A stretch of 64,000 bases of DNA from Rotaria macrura. Lineage: Eukaryota; Rotifera; Eurotatoria; Philodinida; Philodinidae. The first letter of the stretch is position 1. Each line of letters starts with the position of its first letter. The notes beneath the pieces were generated by a model that was not told the origin of the DNA, searched no databases, and saw nothing but the letters and a program-made list of their open reading frames with translations. Positions 24,348 through 37,511 of the stretch are shown here, piece after piece. The DNA lies in NCBI GenBank assembly GCA_900239685.1, contig OENT01000015.1, positions 340,337 through 404,336 of the forward strand. The letters run 5' to 3'. The position numbers and the translations under genes were made by a program.

Positions 24348-26727
24348 TCGAGAAGATTTCATAACCATATACGACACATAATTTTTCTTTGTTTTGTTTT
24401 TTCTTGTGCTATTTTTTTATTCATATTCATATATACTAATCTATTCAGATATAAACATATAAATGCATATCGAATCTAATTTAAAAACAAGCAAAAAAAA
24501 ACTATCGCTTTTTTTTCTATCTTTTACAGAAAACGATAAAATTAAGAGATAATCATGTTCGTTTTATTTATTTGTTCTATTATGTTTAAGTAGATGTTCT
24601 TTTTACTATGAGCTTTGGCATTTGAAAATATAATTTCATACAAAATATATTGTTTAACATCTATCTATTCGATACTTTTTAATAAATGACATGAAATGTG
24701 TTTATTCTTGTCTATCTTTTTTTTACTTTTTATCGCTTCTATGTGGCATGATCACAACTATTTCAATATATAAGAGTAAACGAACGATTTTTTGCATTTG
24801 GCTATCATCTTATATGAAACGTTTTCGATCACCTAGCAATTTCTATTTGAATATGAGAAAGAATTTTCGTACTAGGACTTAATTGACTGGAGTGGAGTTG
24901 AGCTATCTTCAAAGTTTGTTCATCTTACTTATTAATTAAGAGTAATAATTATAATGGTAACTTCGATCCTTTACAGTGCATATCTAGTGGAAGAGAACTC
25001 AATAAGAATTTCTTCGATAATTTAAGAATAAATAGATTTCATCAAAATTTGAATTAACATTCACTGATCCGTTTACAAAATCAAAATTTGGGACGACACA
25101 TTTTTGAATACTGTGAATGTAACCTAAGTTTTTTCTCATACAATAAGAATATATGTTGATCGTAGTACGTGCTGTGGGTATTCTTCGCGCAGTCTATAAA
25201 TGTATAGCATCATATTTTCTTATTGGAAAGGATTATTAACAATGTTTTAATTAAAATATGATAGAACAAAGCTGAATAGTCACTAGAAAAATATTTAAAA
25301 GTAGTTCTTTGTTTTTTTTTCGATTACGTTCTCAACGAGAGTAGAGTTTGAATGGCACTAAGATCTCTTGAAACTTCACTTAACTATACACAAATTTCAG
25401 TAAGAATATGATTTCAAGTGAGCCGTCCTTCCTTCCTCTACTTACTAGCAATATATTTTGAACTACGCAAACACATAAAAAAAAACAGTAAATTAAATAA
25501 AAGAAACATGACCTAGTACATTAATCGATTTCGAAATACTATACAGACAATCACTTCTATATAAGGATGCTTGCTAAATCCTGTCTAATTTCTGCATTAT
25601 ATTAGAAAAATAATTTTGCAACAGCTAAAGGATCAAAGATACAGAAACAATAGGCAATTAAGCATTAAAGAATAAAATAGTACACTCAGGTTTTAAGGAA
25701 CTTATATAAAAGTATCCAGTACATAATGCTAGTTGAAATATTCCTGTGAACATTGTCAATTCAAAGCAGTTATCAAAACAACTGTTCTAAGAAACAATTA
25801 AGTAAGACTTGTATTCTGTTTTTTTGATATTCTACAAAGTAGTGTTATGCAAAAAGCTGATCTGCAACTATAAAACCGTTAGCACCAATCCAAACGCAAT
25901 ACATAGAAAGAGAATCATCCTGAAAACTTGATTCAATTATAAGTATAAGTTCACATTGTATATGATATGTAATAGAGACATAATTGTCTTTATGAACAAT
26001 AGTTTTTGCCGGCAATGCAGATGACAGTTTTTAGTAGGAATTCAGTTTACTTTTCAGTCACTTGATACGTTAGTGTTAAAATGCAAAAAAATCATCTGTC
26101 AAGTACACTCAAGATCATCAATCAATATTGTTCCATTCCATCTACTGGTGACTAATCACTATTTATTTCTTCTATTATACGACCTTCCTAAAGTAAAATG
26201 TTCGTATCAAAAAGATTTAACTGCATGTAATAAAAAAGTAAATATTCCATATTGTAACGCATTCACGAGATGTCGGTAACATACAGTTCAGAGTTTAAGA
26301 GTTAAACTATATTTTAATTTCTGATTGATAACCTTATGCTTTTCTCAATCAATTTTACAAGATGGGAAATGTATTTTTTCTTTTTGAATTGTTGGACATT
26401 CATAAACTGTCGGATTGTATTAATATGAAAAAAAAGACAGCCAGCAAGCAAGCGAAGCGAGTTCGTTATGAATTGAGTGAGTCACCGATACGATTATTAT
26501 TGACGAAATCGAATACCTGTCAATATTCGATGTTTTTTCTCTAGGACACGAATAATATATATACATATCCACTCTATAATCGAAGTCGTTCAATTATTAA
26601 CTCTACTGATACGGAATGCAATAGTATTACTTTTGTTCGCGACTCGACTCAGAGGTTCTACAAAAAAGTCTATTTTCGATTTTTCTTTTCATTCCTATAA
26701 ATTAAATTTATATATAATTATCATCGA
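24348..26727. other. Intergenic, Fife-like gene to RalGEF
   Basis: About 2.4 kb. An AATAAA near 24680, 330 bases after the Fife-like stop, is a plausible poly(A) signal. Short open frames here have no recognisable similarity. The last few hundred bases should hold the distal RalGEF promoter. Confidence 0.4.
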
Positions 26728-29700
26728 ATGTCCCTTTGCCGTCGACCTATTCGTCGAATAGCCAACGCAGCAAAAACTGGTTCATTTATCAATAAAACAA
26801 CACCAAGAAGTTTTAGCCAACAAAATATTTATACACAATTAGAAGCAACTCATCTCGTAAGTAAAATTAAACTTCATTCATTTTTACGTGTGTAATCTAA
26901 AATGACCTTGATTGAATAAGGATATATGAAAACACGTGTTGTACTCATGTATACACGCATGGTCAAGATACTTAAATTCCTCAAACATACTTATGGTTTT
27001 TCTCTTTTTTCTCCCTTTTATTCTCTTTACAAGTATCGTTGTCGTTCAAGTATTCAATGATTGTTGTTTTTAGAGAGATTAAAAAGAAAATAAAATGATG
27101 CTAAATCATTTTTTATTGACGGCAACATCGTCACCTTCTCTTCATAAAAAAATTTTCTCTTCAAGTGAAACAATGAAGAGTTCGGAGGAACAAGTAAGAT
27201 AAGCTCTATTAACGGATATTGATTTTGTTGTTTATTGAAAAGTAAGATAAATACTTAATGCCTTTCATGCTTGCTATGCATGTTTGCTTTGTTTTTATTT
27301 CAATAATTACTTACATTTTGTATGCATCAGGAAAAAAATGGTTCTGTCCATGAATATTCTATTTGTTTTTCATGGCGGATATGTAGTTGAAGTTGATTGC
27401 AGTATCAAAACTCGTTCTGTAATCCTTTTTTTATCTTCCGAGTCACACAAGTGTGAGTTAATATACTCACTTGAACTTTTTATGAAGGTTGTAGTCTTTA
27501 ATAATGAAAATGATGCTATTTCATGAGTCTTGTTGATAAGAGTGAGAATCCGCAACTCTTGTTACTATCAAATAAAAACAAAAGAAAAGCGATAAAAAGA
27601 TAATGATGACAAAATGAATATTATTATTCTTCATCCATAAAGTAGTCAAATTTAAGTGATATTGATGTCTTATATGTAATCTATTTTATTATCATAACAA
27701 ATTTATTGATGTATATCGATTCATCAGAATCTGATATTGAATTACAATCATTCGATTTAACATTATTATCTAATATTATACATGCATCCAGTTCACTACT
27801 TACTGATCTTGTACAGCGGCATCATCATCATCATCTAGTAGGAAAACATAATCGGATAGAATATTCAAATAGAGCAGACTTTCCATATAAGAAAATTATC
27901 ACACATGATTACATATTCTAATATCGCAATGAAATAGTTTGATAACAAAAAAAAGACATTGTACTAATGGGGACACATGAATAAGTCTAATTTTCAAGTC
28001 TTTGTTTGTCAAAATCATTCTCAGACCTACTTGAATGTTGACCTGACTCAATTTTTATTATTCTTAGAACACTCAACCACCTCAATTGATTGGTGAAGAA
28101 CGACAAGACAATGCCATATTTAAAGTTTATTTAAAACGTGTTCGACACAAATCTTCAACTCTTGTTGATTCATCTGCAACAAGCGATTCACTTGTTAATG
28201 ATACGAATGAAAAGGTTTGACATAAAAATAAAATAAAAATGAAGTATAGGATGAGTATAATGTCTTTCTATTTTGCAGCATGAAACAGCCGGTGACAATC
28301 AGCATGGTGATAGTGGTACATTATTGTATTCAACAATAAAAATATATCAATTAAAAGCTGGTACACTTGAAAAAATTGTTGAACATTTAACAAATGATAC
28401 TGGTGAATTGGATACGACACATATGCACGTTTTATTTTCTACATACCGAATATTTACAAATACTCGAACGTTAATTGATACATTAATTACACGTTATAGA
28501 GCCGTTCTTCCAGCTTCACTTGACATGACTGAAGATGTTCGACAAAAAACTCTTAAGTAAGAAAAATTTTCAGAAGAAACTAAGTAAAGATTTTTTTTAC
28601 TAGTTTATTCTATTTCTTATTTTTATCAGTGAGATTCAAACCGAGTATGAGTATATCCATCCATCTGTCTATCTATCTATCTATATCCCTTTATCTGTTT
28701 TAATTTGCTTAATGTTTTTGCTTAAAAATTTATTTTAAGAATAGTTTATATCTCTATGTGTATATCAACTATGTATTATGATCATAGTTTAAAATAATTT
28801 CGTTTCATTTGTTTTTAGGAGTCTTCGTATGGCAATCATATGTTTTCTAAATTCTTATAAAGAAGATCTTTGTGAACCCCCACGTTATTCAACCTTAATT
28901 CATTTAATCAAAAATATACAGGATAGAGATTTACAAAAACAAGGTCAAATACTATTAGAAGAATTGAGAAGCGACGAAGAAACTAACAAATTAAATAATA
29001 ATAATAATAATAATAGCCGTAGTAATAATTCAAAAAATAATTATTTATATAATGAAAAAGCTTACGATTATGTACCACCATGGAAAATACTTGAAATGAC
29101 AAGTACAACTATTGCCGAGCAACTGACCATTGTAGATGCTGTACGTTAAATTCTATGTCAATAACGATTGGAAACTTGTTTCTATTATTTCGTTTCTTAG
29201 GACTTACTAAAGCGTGTTTTACCACATGAATGTTTGACAGTTTCGACAAGTGGCAACTCTCGTCGAACATCAGCTAATAGTTCGAATCGTCCATTATCAA
29301 CAATTGAAAGAACTATCGAATATTTTAACGCTGTTGTTGCACGTGTTATAGCAACTATACTTAAAGAACAAGATGAACAAATACGTGCACGTGTTATTGA
29401 GAAATGGATTAATGTTGCACATGAATGTCGAAAAATAAAAAATTTTTCATCACTGACAGCTATTTTAAATGGTCTTCTGTCTGGTTGTATATATCGTTTA
29501 AGCACAGCTTGGTCTTATGTTAATCGAGACTGTCAGTTAATATTAGAAGACCTAAAAAATGTATTCGGCAGTTGTGCAGATAAACAACAAGCAAGAGCTA
29601 TTCTTGATAAGGTATGTATAATTAGAATCAGTCAGAAAGATTCTGAAACTTTGTTGCTTTCGTGAAATTTCATGATGTAAATTATATAAAAATATAAATA

Positions 29701-32700
29701 TGTATTAGAACACTAAAATATATTCTTGCAGCAATTAGATGAAGTTCGTCTTATGCTACCCGAGTACAATGTACGTTTGAATATTTTGATAATTTTTACA
29801 TTTTGCATGTTGATGCCTAATTTTGCTTGTAAATTTCTAAATTTTGTCTTTGCTGGGTTATGTAAACAAGAACTAAGAATTACACGAATGTTGATATGCA
29901 TGAAAACATTTTTATGATTGTGCTTATAATTTATCAATGAGTGAATATTTATTTTTAATCGTAAAATTTTTCAAATAGGAATGTGCAACGAAATATGTTG
30001 ATGTTACTACATCAATTTCTGGAACACTTGGAAGAAAATTTCGTCATAAGATGACACGTGATCAACAAAAACTAGTATATATTAACTAGTAGAGTATGAC
30101 TTAAATTGATGATCATGATATTTTTTCTTCTTAGACAATGAATGGTACAGTACCATATTTAGGAATATATCTCAGTGACTTAACATACATCGATTCCGCT
30201 TATCCAAGTACAGTCATCATCGAAAATAACGATTCTTCATCTTCTGCATCGTCGAAAGAATTAATTAATTTTGAAAAACATCGAAAACAATTTGAAGTCT
30301 TGGCACAAATCAAATTATTTCAATCAGCAGCCAATGCATATACAACATTTCACTCAATGCCACGTTTTCAAGCTTGGTTCGATAATGTTCGAACTTATAG
30401 TGATACTGAATGGTTAAAACTCATATCGGTTAATCAGGAGACCCAAATTCATGATCATGTTCTTTGTTTTCTAGTTGGCAATTATCTTATGAAATTGAAC
30501 CAAAAGAGACAATTGATAATTCTCAATATCAAGAACAATCATCACAAAATGATTTGTCCCAGCCATTTAAATCGTACGTTGTCTATTAGTTGAATTACTG
30601 GAAAAACTGATGTTCAATATGTCATAAAAACAGTATATCTTCAAAGATAAAAATTGATTTTTTTCCCAATAGTGTCACTATTGTAGCATTTAATACGTGC
30701 CTGTGCCCTCTAAACATAGACGTTTCAATTAAAAGATGATAAAATATTATTAAATGAAAATGTTTTTCTTTTCTAGTGATTTTCAACGAATTCCATCAGA
30801 AGTGTCTTTAGAATCACGGCTTACATCAAATAATCATAATGAAACTAACGGATCCATGATAACATCGGGTATTTCATTACATTCATCAACATCATCAACA
30901 TCACTTGATAAATTAAGTACAGTATCAGCTAATTCTCTTCGTCAACAATTATTTCAACATCATCAAATCAACATTGAAAAAGTAAACTAAAGAAACATTA
31001 TAATCTCATTTTTCCTTATGTAGTATCATATTATTTCTCTTATTTAAAGAATTCTCGTACAAATAATTCACGTTCATCGTCAACTTCGAGTTTTTTAACA
31101 TCTTCAAATGGTAGTTCAAGTCAAGGATATATATCAGCGACAGCATCACCCAAACCTAATGCTGACATGTCTACTGTAAATCCTAGTGAAAATGAAGCAA
31201 TCATAGCAAAAGTACAGTTTGCTGGAAAAAATGATCTACTATATAAAAAAGTTCGCGTAAGTTGAACAACGAAAATATAACAAATAGAAGAGGCTAATCA
31301 CTCGAAATATAGCTCATCAAATAGTTCTACGTGTTATAGTGATCGCATTTTCTATAACTACAGTCACATTAAGGCATCGTGTTGATTCCTTGTATCTTAT
31401 ACGATTCACATAGATGTTGTTAACTTAATGGTAAAACGATGGAATTTATGACGGTTCTTAACTAATGAAAAATGTTTCCTACTCATGTTGACATATTCTT
31501 ACTATTAATCAAGTTAATGTTTCTTTTAGCTTTTCTTTATCAATGAATGAGTTTGCAAAGATTCATTGATAGTATCTCATCAGCAAACGCATAAGACTAT
31601 TATTTCTAAAGTTGACTTACGACAAGAAGAAGCAGATAGATACTTGTTATGATTGAATTTAGAGATAAATCTTATAATCTAGATCAAGTAAATAGCAAAC
31701 GGTTACTCGCATGAACTTTCTTTTTCAGATAATTGAAAGAAACAATCTTTGAAAATTTGATGTTTTCTAGAAGAAAAGCAATTAATTTCAGTAATTCATG
31801 GTTACCGACTGAAAATATCTTTTCTTTTATTAACTTTTAAACAATTTGCAAATGAAGAGCTTGTTGAAGAATATTAAATACTTTCTTTTTGCACTTTGAT
31901 ACTTCACTTTTCTGCAAGAGACAAGCTAAAGTATGATGACCAGGTGATAAATGCATTCTGTCGTTATCAGTGAATTTAACACAGTCATAATCTATTTTCG
32001 ACAAGAAAAAATATAATTAAAAACTGAAAGAAAGGAGCAATGTTTTGTATCGATAGGCAAGATATATGTTAATGTTCAAATATATGAAGAACATTATGAG
32101 ATTTGAATTAATCAAGTTGAACAAAAACACAATTAAAAGAATAAACTCAAAAAGTGAAATTTTTGCTGTAAAATATGAAATTTTATCTATAGTAACTCGA
32201 TTAAAATGAAAATTGTCCTATTTTGCGTGGTTTTATTTGAGATGCATAAAAGTCCCTATTGATTTTTGTTTTTGGATGCTCTATTTGTCAAAGATAAGTA
32301 TTTGCAGAGACTCATCGTACTATTCGAAAATCTACATTGAATTGGTGAGACCCATTTTTGATCTTCATTTATAGATAAAAAACAATGAACGAACAGTAAG
32401 TGTATTAAAAACCATTCTTGAAAAATTTGGTCTTGATCCATCAACTTACGATCGATATTGCATTGAACAAAGACTACCTGATCGAAGTACGAGTTAGATT
32501 TATTTTTTCTCATTTCATTATGTTATATCATTTTAGAAATTCTAATACTGGATCATTCGAATGTATTTTATGCACTAGCTCGTTCATCCGATGATGAACA
32601 AGTTCAATTGATTGTAAGAGAAAAAACTCGTCAAGAACGTCAAACGAAAAGCAATAATCCTTTAACCGCTACTGGACATAATCAAACACCGAGTGGCTTG

Positions 32701-32727
32701 AGCACATCTTCAATTCATAGTCGTTAG
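26728..32727 (+). CDS. RalGDS/RGL-type Ral guanine-nucleotide exchange factor
   Basis: Exons: 26728-26856, 28068-28214, 28279-28556, 28819-29140, 29201-29611, 29732-29770, 29979-30074, 30135-30412, 30475-30573, 30777-30981, 31050-31256, 32375-32486, 32537-32727; 837 aa with the first-exon choice given. Domains in order: REM/RasGEF-N (about 95-215; YQLKAGTLEKIVEHL), CDC25-type RasGEF (about 270-580; IAEQLTIVDADLLKRV, VIEKWINVAHECRKIKNFSS, PYLGIYLSDL, LINFEKHRKQFEVLAQIK), Ser-rich linker, C-terminal RA domain (about 717-800; ILDHSNVFYALA). This REM-RasGEF-RA order with an RA at the C-terminus is that of RalGDS, RGL1-3. Known role: Ras-GTP binds the RA domain and brings the GEF to the membrane to load Ral with GTP. 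A polyAsn run (about 28993-29015) interrupts the REM-GEF linker. Exon 29732-29770 is only 39 nt. Confidence 0.9.
27095..27193 (+). other. Candidate alternative first exon (1b) of RalGEF
   Basis: ATG-ATG at 27095 opens a 33-codon stretch (MMLNHFLLTATSSP ... SSEEQ) ending at a good donor, CAA|GTAAGA. It ends in phase 0, the phase needed by the shared exon at 28068. Confidence 0.45.
27709..27837 (+). other. Candidate alternative first exon (1c) of RalGEF
   Basis: ATG at 27709, 43 codons (MYIDSSESDIELQSFDLTLL ... then a five-His run), donor CTA|GTAGGA, phase 0 into the exon at 28068. The acidic, amphipathic composition is quite unlike exons 1a and 1b. Confidence 0.45.
28655..28685. repeat. (TATC)n-like microsatellite
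   Basis: ATCC/ATCTG followed by repeated TATC units in a RalGEF intron. Confidence 0.7.
31257..32374 (+). other. Long intron before the RA domain core
   Basis: 1.1-kb intron between KKVR and IKNN of the RA domain. Nothing recognisable inside. Confidence 0.55.
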
Positions 32728-34310
32728 AGAAAAATATATTGCTAGTTGTACATAAATATTTTCTTCCTTTTTTTCATTTAGCTACAGTGAATTCTTCACA
32801 TTATACATGTTTAGAAATATTTTTTATTCGCTTTGTCGAATCTGTTGTTCTTCTTCCTTTTTTAAATATTGATAATGCTTTCATTCCATATTTTGTGAAC
32901 AAATATAAAGAGCTACTTTTTATTTCTATATTTGTATGTGTATGTATGCTTTTATCTATCGAACACGTCCTTTTATGAGGGTTAATAAGCTTTGTCATTT
33001 TTTCTTTTTTTTTACCTGTATAATGTATTTATTTGAAAAGAAAAGAAACAAGAAAATACAAAGTAGTCTACTAGTTGACAAAGAAAATGACGCAAAACAC
33101 AAGCAACCAGAGAGGCAGATGCACATTGGTGCAGCAGATGGAATAAATAAAAGAAACTAGGAGAAGAGAATGTCAGAGAAAAAAAAGACTACCACTCTTG
33201 TCTTATCGATCTTTCAGCCTAAAATAGAAAAACACAGCTAGGCATTTTATATTTTAATACGTGCGTTTTTGTAACTATCAAGTAACAAATTTTCGAATAG
33301 AATAGAGGAGCAGTAATAATCCAAAGATCAACAATCACCACAAATTCGACATGTAAGTAAATTCATCAAACTAAGATTCGAATGATTAATTATGCTGAAA
33401 GAAAAAAAAATGAATGAGTATCCGGAATTTAATGTTATTATTGCTTAAAAGAATAATTTTAGGTCACTCATAAATAATTCGACTGTATATAAATGAATGC
33501 ATCCATGTTTAAACGCACAAAAATTTGTCATTGATAATCGTAGGTGCCTTGCAAGCAGCAATCCTATGACAGAATATAATCACTGAATGTCTAGACACAA
33601 ACACTGCCTTTCTTTTGACATTTTCGATGTTTTTCCTAGAGTAGATAGCGATTTATCCTTTCTATAGTCACGTTTTTCTTCATACTATCATCTATAACAA
33701 TCTTATATTTTCAACCTATGTTTTGTTGTGTTTGTAGCAAACTAGATTCAGATTTTGTTCTTCTGAATGATACATTGACTTTTAGTTACTATCTTATGGA
33801 ACTACTCCATTTATACATATCAATAAAGATCTATAAACGTACATTTCATCATCATTAACATCGTTATAAAAGCTGTTCAAACTATTATTAGAGTATTTTT
33901 ACTTTTTCAATTTTTCTCTTATAAAAAGGGTTTCTCGTCAGTTAGGCAAAAAATTTACTTATCTTGTTCTCTCTCTTTGACCAATCCTCATGATGCTGTA
34001 ACATAAGTCTAATTCAATACATAATTAAATACTAGCCATTTATGCAAGTTACTCTACTTTTCTTCTAATTGAAAATAAAACACATTGTATTCGACAAAAA
34101 TGGTGAGAATTGACTAAATAAAATAGCACTACAATCAAGAATATGTTGATCTTATTATATTTGTTTTATATCTTGCTGTATGACGGACATGCGAAATATG
34201 TTAACAATATCTTATCTATGAAATACTTGAGTTTACATTTCAAAGGTTATTGAAAGACAGTTGACTACTTAAAGCATTTTGTTTTTCATTTATTTAGTTG
34301 AAACTAAACC
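32728..34310. other. Intergenic, RalGEF to DHCR7
   Basis: About 1.6 kb. AATAAATAAA at about 33141 may be the RalGEF poly(A) signal. A TTTATTTAG acceptor-like site lies just before the DHCR7 ATG, so DHCR7 may have an untranslated first exon in this stretch. Confidence 0.4.
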
Positions 34311-35822
34311 ATGCCTGATTACAAAGATGAAAAACTTCGAAATGAATTTCTATCAAAAAAACACAATCACGCATCATTAAACAATGATTCAACACATCAG
34401 CTATCAATTCATACACGACAAGGTCATAATAAGGTTATATCGGAATCAATATTGCCATTAATCTTATGCCTTGCATGCCCACTTTTTGTTCGATCCATTG
34501 TTTTTATTTGTAATCATTGCCACGGATCAATAGTTGAATATTTTCAACGACTTTTATTCGACCAAACAATGACATTAAAAGATATTCTAGAAGACTTTTT
34601 TTATTTTCAATGGCATTGGCCATCAGCTATAATTATATTGAGTGTTCTAGCTTATGCTATTATTATGACAGTATTATTACCCGGTGATGAATATAGCGGA
34701 CCAATAACGGACACTGGACATATACCAATTTATCGAAATAATGGTTTTAATTACTATATGACTTCATTAGTCATATTTAGTGCACTAACCATTGTATTGA
34801 AATTAAATAATCTATCTCCAACATATATATATGATCATTGGGAAGAATTTTTATCAACTGTTAATTCGTTTGCTTTTCTATTATGTTTTTGTATGGTGAT
34901 TAAAGGTAAATATATGCCATCAACAAATGATCATCGATCATCATCAAATTGGTTAACGGATTTTTATCGTGGAGTAGAACTTTATCCAAGAATATTTAAT
35001 ATTGATGTTAAACTTATTACAAATTGTCGATATGGAATGTTATCATGGGCACTTCTATCTACAATATTTTGCATGAAAACTTTTGAACTTTATGGATACA
35101 CAGATAGTGCTATGGTTACATGTATTTTGACACTTGTTTACTTAACAAAATTTTTTTGGTGGGAATCAGGTAAATCTGAATGGGATGATGAATTTACGTT
35201 AAAAAATCCATTGATTAAAATTGCACATGTATATTAATATGAATAAGTTTATATTTATTTAGGATATATGAAAACGATTGATATAATTGTGGATCGTGCT
35301 GGATTTTATTTATGCTGGGGTTGTTTAGTTTGGGTATCTGGTCTTTATACACTTCCATCTTATTTTCTTGTTAAACATCCTGTTCAACTTGGATTCATAA
35401 GAACATCCATTATACTTATATTAGGTCTTCTTGCAATCTATGTTAATTATGATTGTGATCGACAAAAAATTGATGTTCGATCTTCTCAAGGAACAGCTTT
35501 AGTATGGGGAAAACCAGCTAAGTTCATACGTGCAAAATATCGTTTGTTAAACGGTACAGAATCTGAAAGCATCTTGCTTGCATCCGGTTATTGGTCTTTG
35601 TCAAGACATTTTCATTACATACCTGAATTAACATTAGCATTTCTTTGGACATGTCCCTGTGGTTTTCAATACATTTTACCATATTTATATATTATTATTT
35701 TGTTCATTTTATTGATGCATCGTTCTCATCGTGATGATCAAAAGTGCACATTGAAATATGGTGAAGCATGGAAAAAATATTGTCATTTAGTTCCATGGAA
35801 AGTATGGCCAGGAATTTATTAA
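34311..35822 (+). CDS. DHCR7: DHCR7, 7-dehydrocholesterol (sterol delta-7) reductase
   Basis: Two exons, 34311-35169 and 35263-35822, 472 aa, the usual family length. Seen: many hydrophobic helices and the sterol-reductase blocks LLPGDEYSGPITDTGH, GVELYPRIFNID, LVYLTKFFWWESGY, DRAGFYLCWGCLVWV, VNYDCDRQK, ASGYWSLSRHFHYIPE, and the C-terminal YGEAWKKYCHLVPWKVWPGIY region. These match DHCR7 better than the delta-14 reductases (TM7SF2, LBR). Known reaction: NADPH-dependent reduction of the C7-C8 double bond of 7-dehydrosterols in the ER membrane. The single intron is 93 nt. An AATAAA at 35843-35848 lies 21 bases past the stop. It is tail-to-tail with MCU at 263 bases. In an animal that may not make sterols de novo, dietary 7-dehydrosterols are the likely substrates (inference). 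Confidence 0.95.
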
Positions 35823-36085
35823 AAACAGTTGATCTACAACAAAATAAAAGTTTCTCTAATTCTTATCTTTTTTTTCAGTCTATTTGTAAAATTTACACAA
35901 ATAAAACAGATATTCATATGTTTGCACGAACTATTAATAGATATGAAAGCAATCATATTAATATTAAACAGAAACTGATATGTTTTTTTTTTCAAATAAT
36001 AATTATAAATATATCGATAAAAGAATGTCTGTTATATTATATTGAAGTTTTGCAACTCTATCACATTTTAAATTTGTTGTCATTA

Positions 36086-37511
36086 TTATAAATTTTGTCT
36101 TGTACGATAGACATCTAGCGGATTTAATTCTTCCCCACTGATTTTACATCTCACGGAATTCGGCGGAACTGGAAGTGATAAAGATAGTGGAGCACGTAAG
36201 CGTGCCAGATCAGTATGGACAATAAAAAGACGAGTTTTTAATTGATTGTATTGAGAAATATCGAATGAATGACGTCGCGCTTCATGATAAAACTTTCGTA
36301 GAAATAAACGATCAGTCATTGTCATAATTTCAAAATCAGAACGCGTCATTAGATAGAATGCATAGAAAGACATTGCTGTACCGAAAGTAATAAAATATGA
36401 AATAGGTTCGACAATATCCCAGGAATAAACGTCCCATGTAAGTTCAGCTAAGATTCCAACTTGAAATGACATTGCTCCTAATCCATACCATACACAACGA
36501 GATGTATAACGTTGACATATATTCGCTAATTTAAATTTAACCTATTAAAATCAACAAAACAAAAACAATAGAAATATGTTGGGATTTCCTTCTGATTTTT
36601 TATTTTCATGATTGACGTAACATGCTCATTTGAATAAAAGCAATAATTTTATTATCATGTTTCATTCCAATAATAAATTCCATATGAAATTATAGAAAAA
36701 AATCTTTTAGATTAGATAGCGTATTAGCGTATTGCATGTATAATTATTTCTATTTTTATCTGATTCCATAATAATGAATCTTGATTATTATGGAAAAACA
36801 ATAATAATGTGTATTGATATTTATTGATTTTATTTCAAGAAAAATCCCTGAGTTTTCTTACTTTCTCCAATGGTTCAAGTTGAACTGCTAACTCATTGGC
36901 TTCTTTTTTTAACTCCAGATACTTGGTATGATAAATTTTCATTATATTCAACCCATGATAAAGTCCAGCAACTGTTTCTTCCATTGCTGATGAACTACTA
37001 TCAGTTGTGTTGTGTCGAATAATATCTGTTTTGATTCGTTGCTTTTTTATTGGGTCAAAAAGAAATACTCGTTGTTTATTTAATTGTATTGTAAATGGTG
37101 TATTCATTAGGGAATTTATTGAATATGATTTAGCTAATAAAATACCATTCTGATCATAGATATGCACATGTTCAACACCGGTATCTTCTAGTTTTATTTC
37201 ATTAATTAGTTGACCGACGGTTGTTGTTTGTAAATTAAGATGAAAACGACAGATTTCTTGACGTGACGGTAATTTCAATGTTAATATCAGAACACTATCA
37301 GCATAAATTAATGATGATTCTATAATATTTTAAAATGATTATGTCTATAGGTTGTTTATGTGATCTTTATGCATATTTCATTACGAAAAAAATTCAATCC
37401 TGTACCTGCAGCCACTGTTGGCTTAACTGCAACTGAAAATGTTCGAGATGTTGTCTTAGCAGTGGCTGTAGTTATCCTAACAATTGAACGAAGAACCACA
37501 GAGAAAAGCAT
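36086..37511 (-). CDS. MCU: MCU, mitochondrial calcium uniporter pore subunit
   Basis: Three exons, minus strand: 37406-37511, 36862-37319, 36086-36541; 339 aa. The first exon is Arg/Ser/Thr-rich with no acidic residue (MLFSVVLRSIVRITTATAK), a typical mitochondrial targeting peptide. Next come the matrix N-terminal domain (LKLPSRQEICRFHL), a coiled coil (LELKKEANELAVQLEPLEKV), TM1 (VWYGLGAMSFQVGILAELTW), the pore loop and TM2 (EPISYFITFGTAMSFYAFYL), then a second coiled coil with YNQLK. The selectivity-filter motif usually written DIME is DIVE here (D230, E233); the two acidic residues are kept. Known role: inner-membrane calcium channel working with MICU1 and, in animals, EMRE. MCUb is the alternative, but the intact acidic filter fits a conducting subunit. 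Confidence 0.93.

Noticed and set aside
26362..26544. 60-codon frame upstream of the RalGEF
   Set aside because: No similarity and no splice junction in phase with the RalGEF; could be 5' leader.
35170..35237. Continuation of the first DHCR7 exon to the stop at 35237
   Set aside because: Splicing at 35169/35263 restores the conserved WWESGYMKTIDI block; the read-through is intron.
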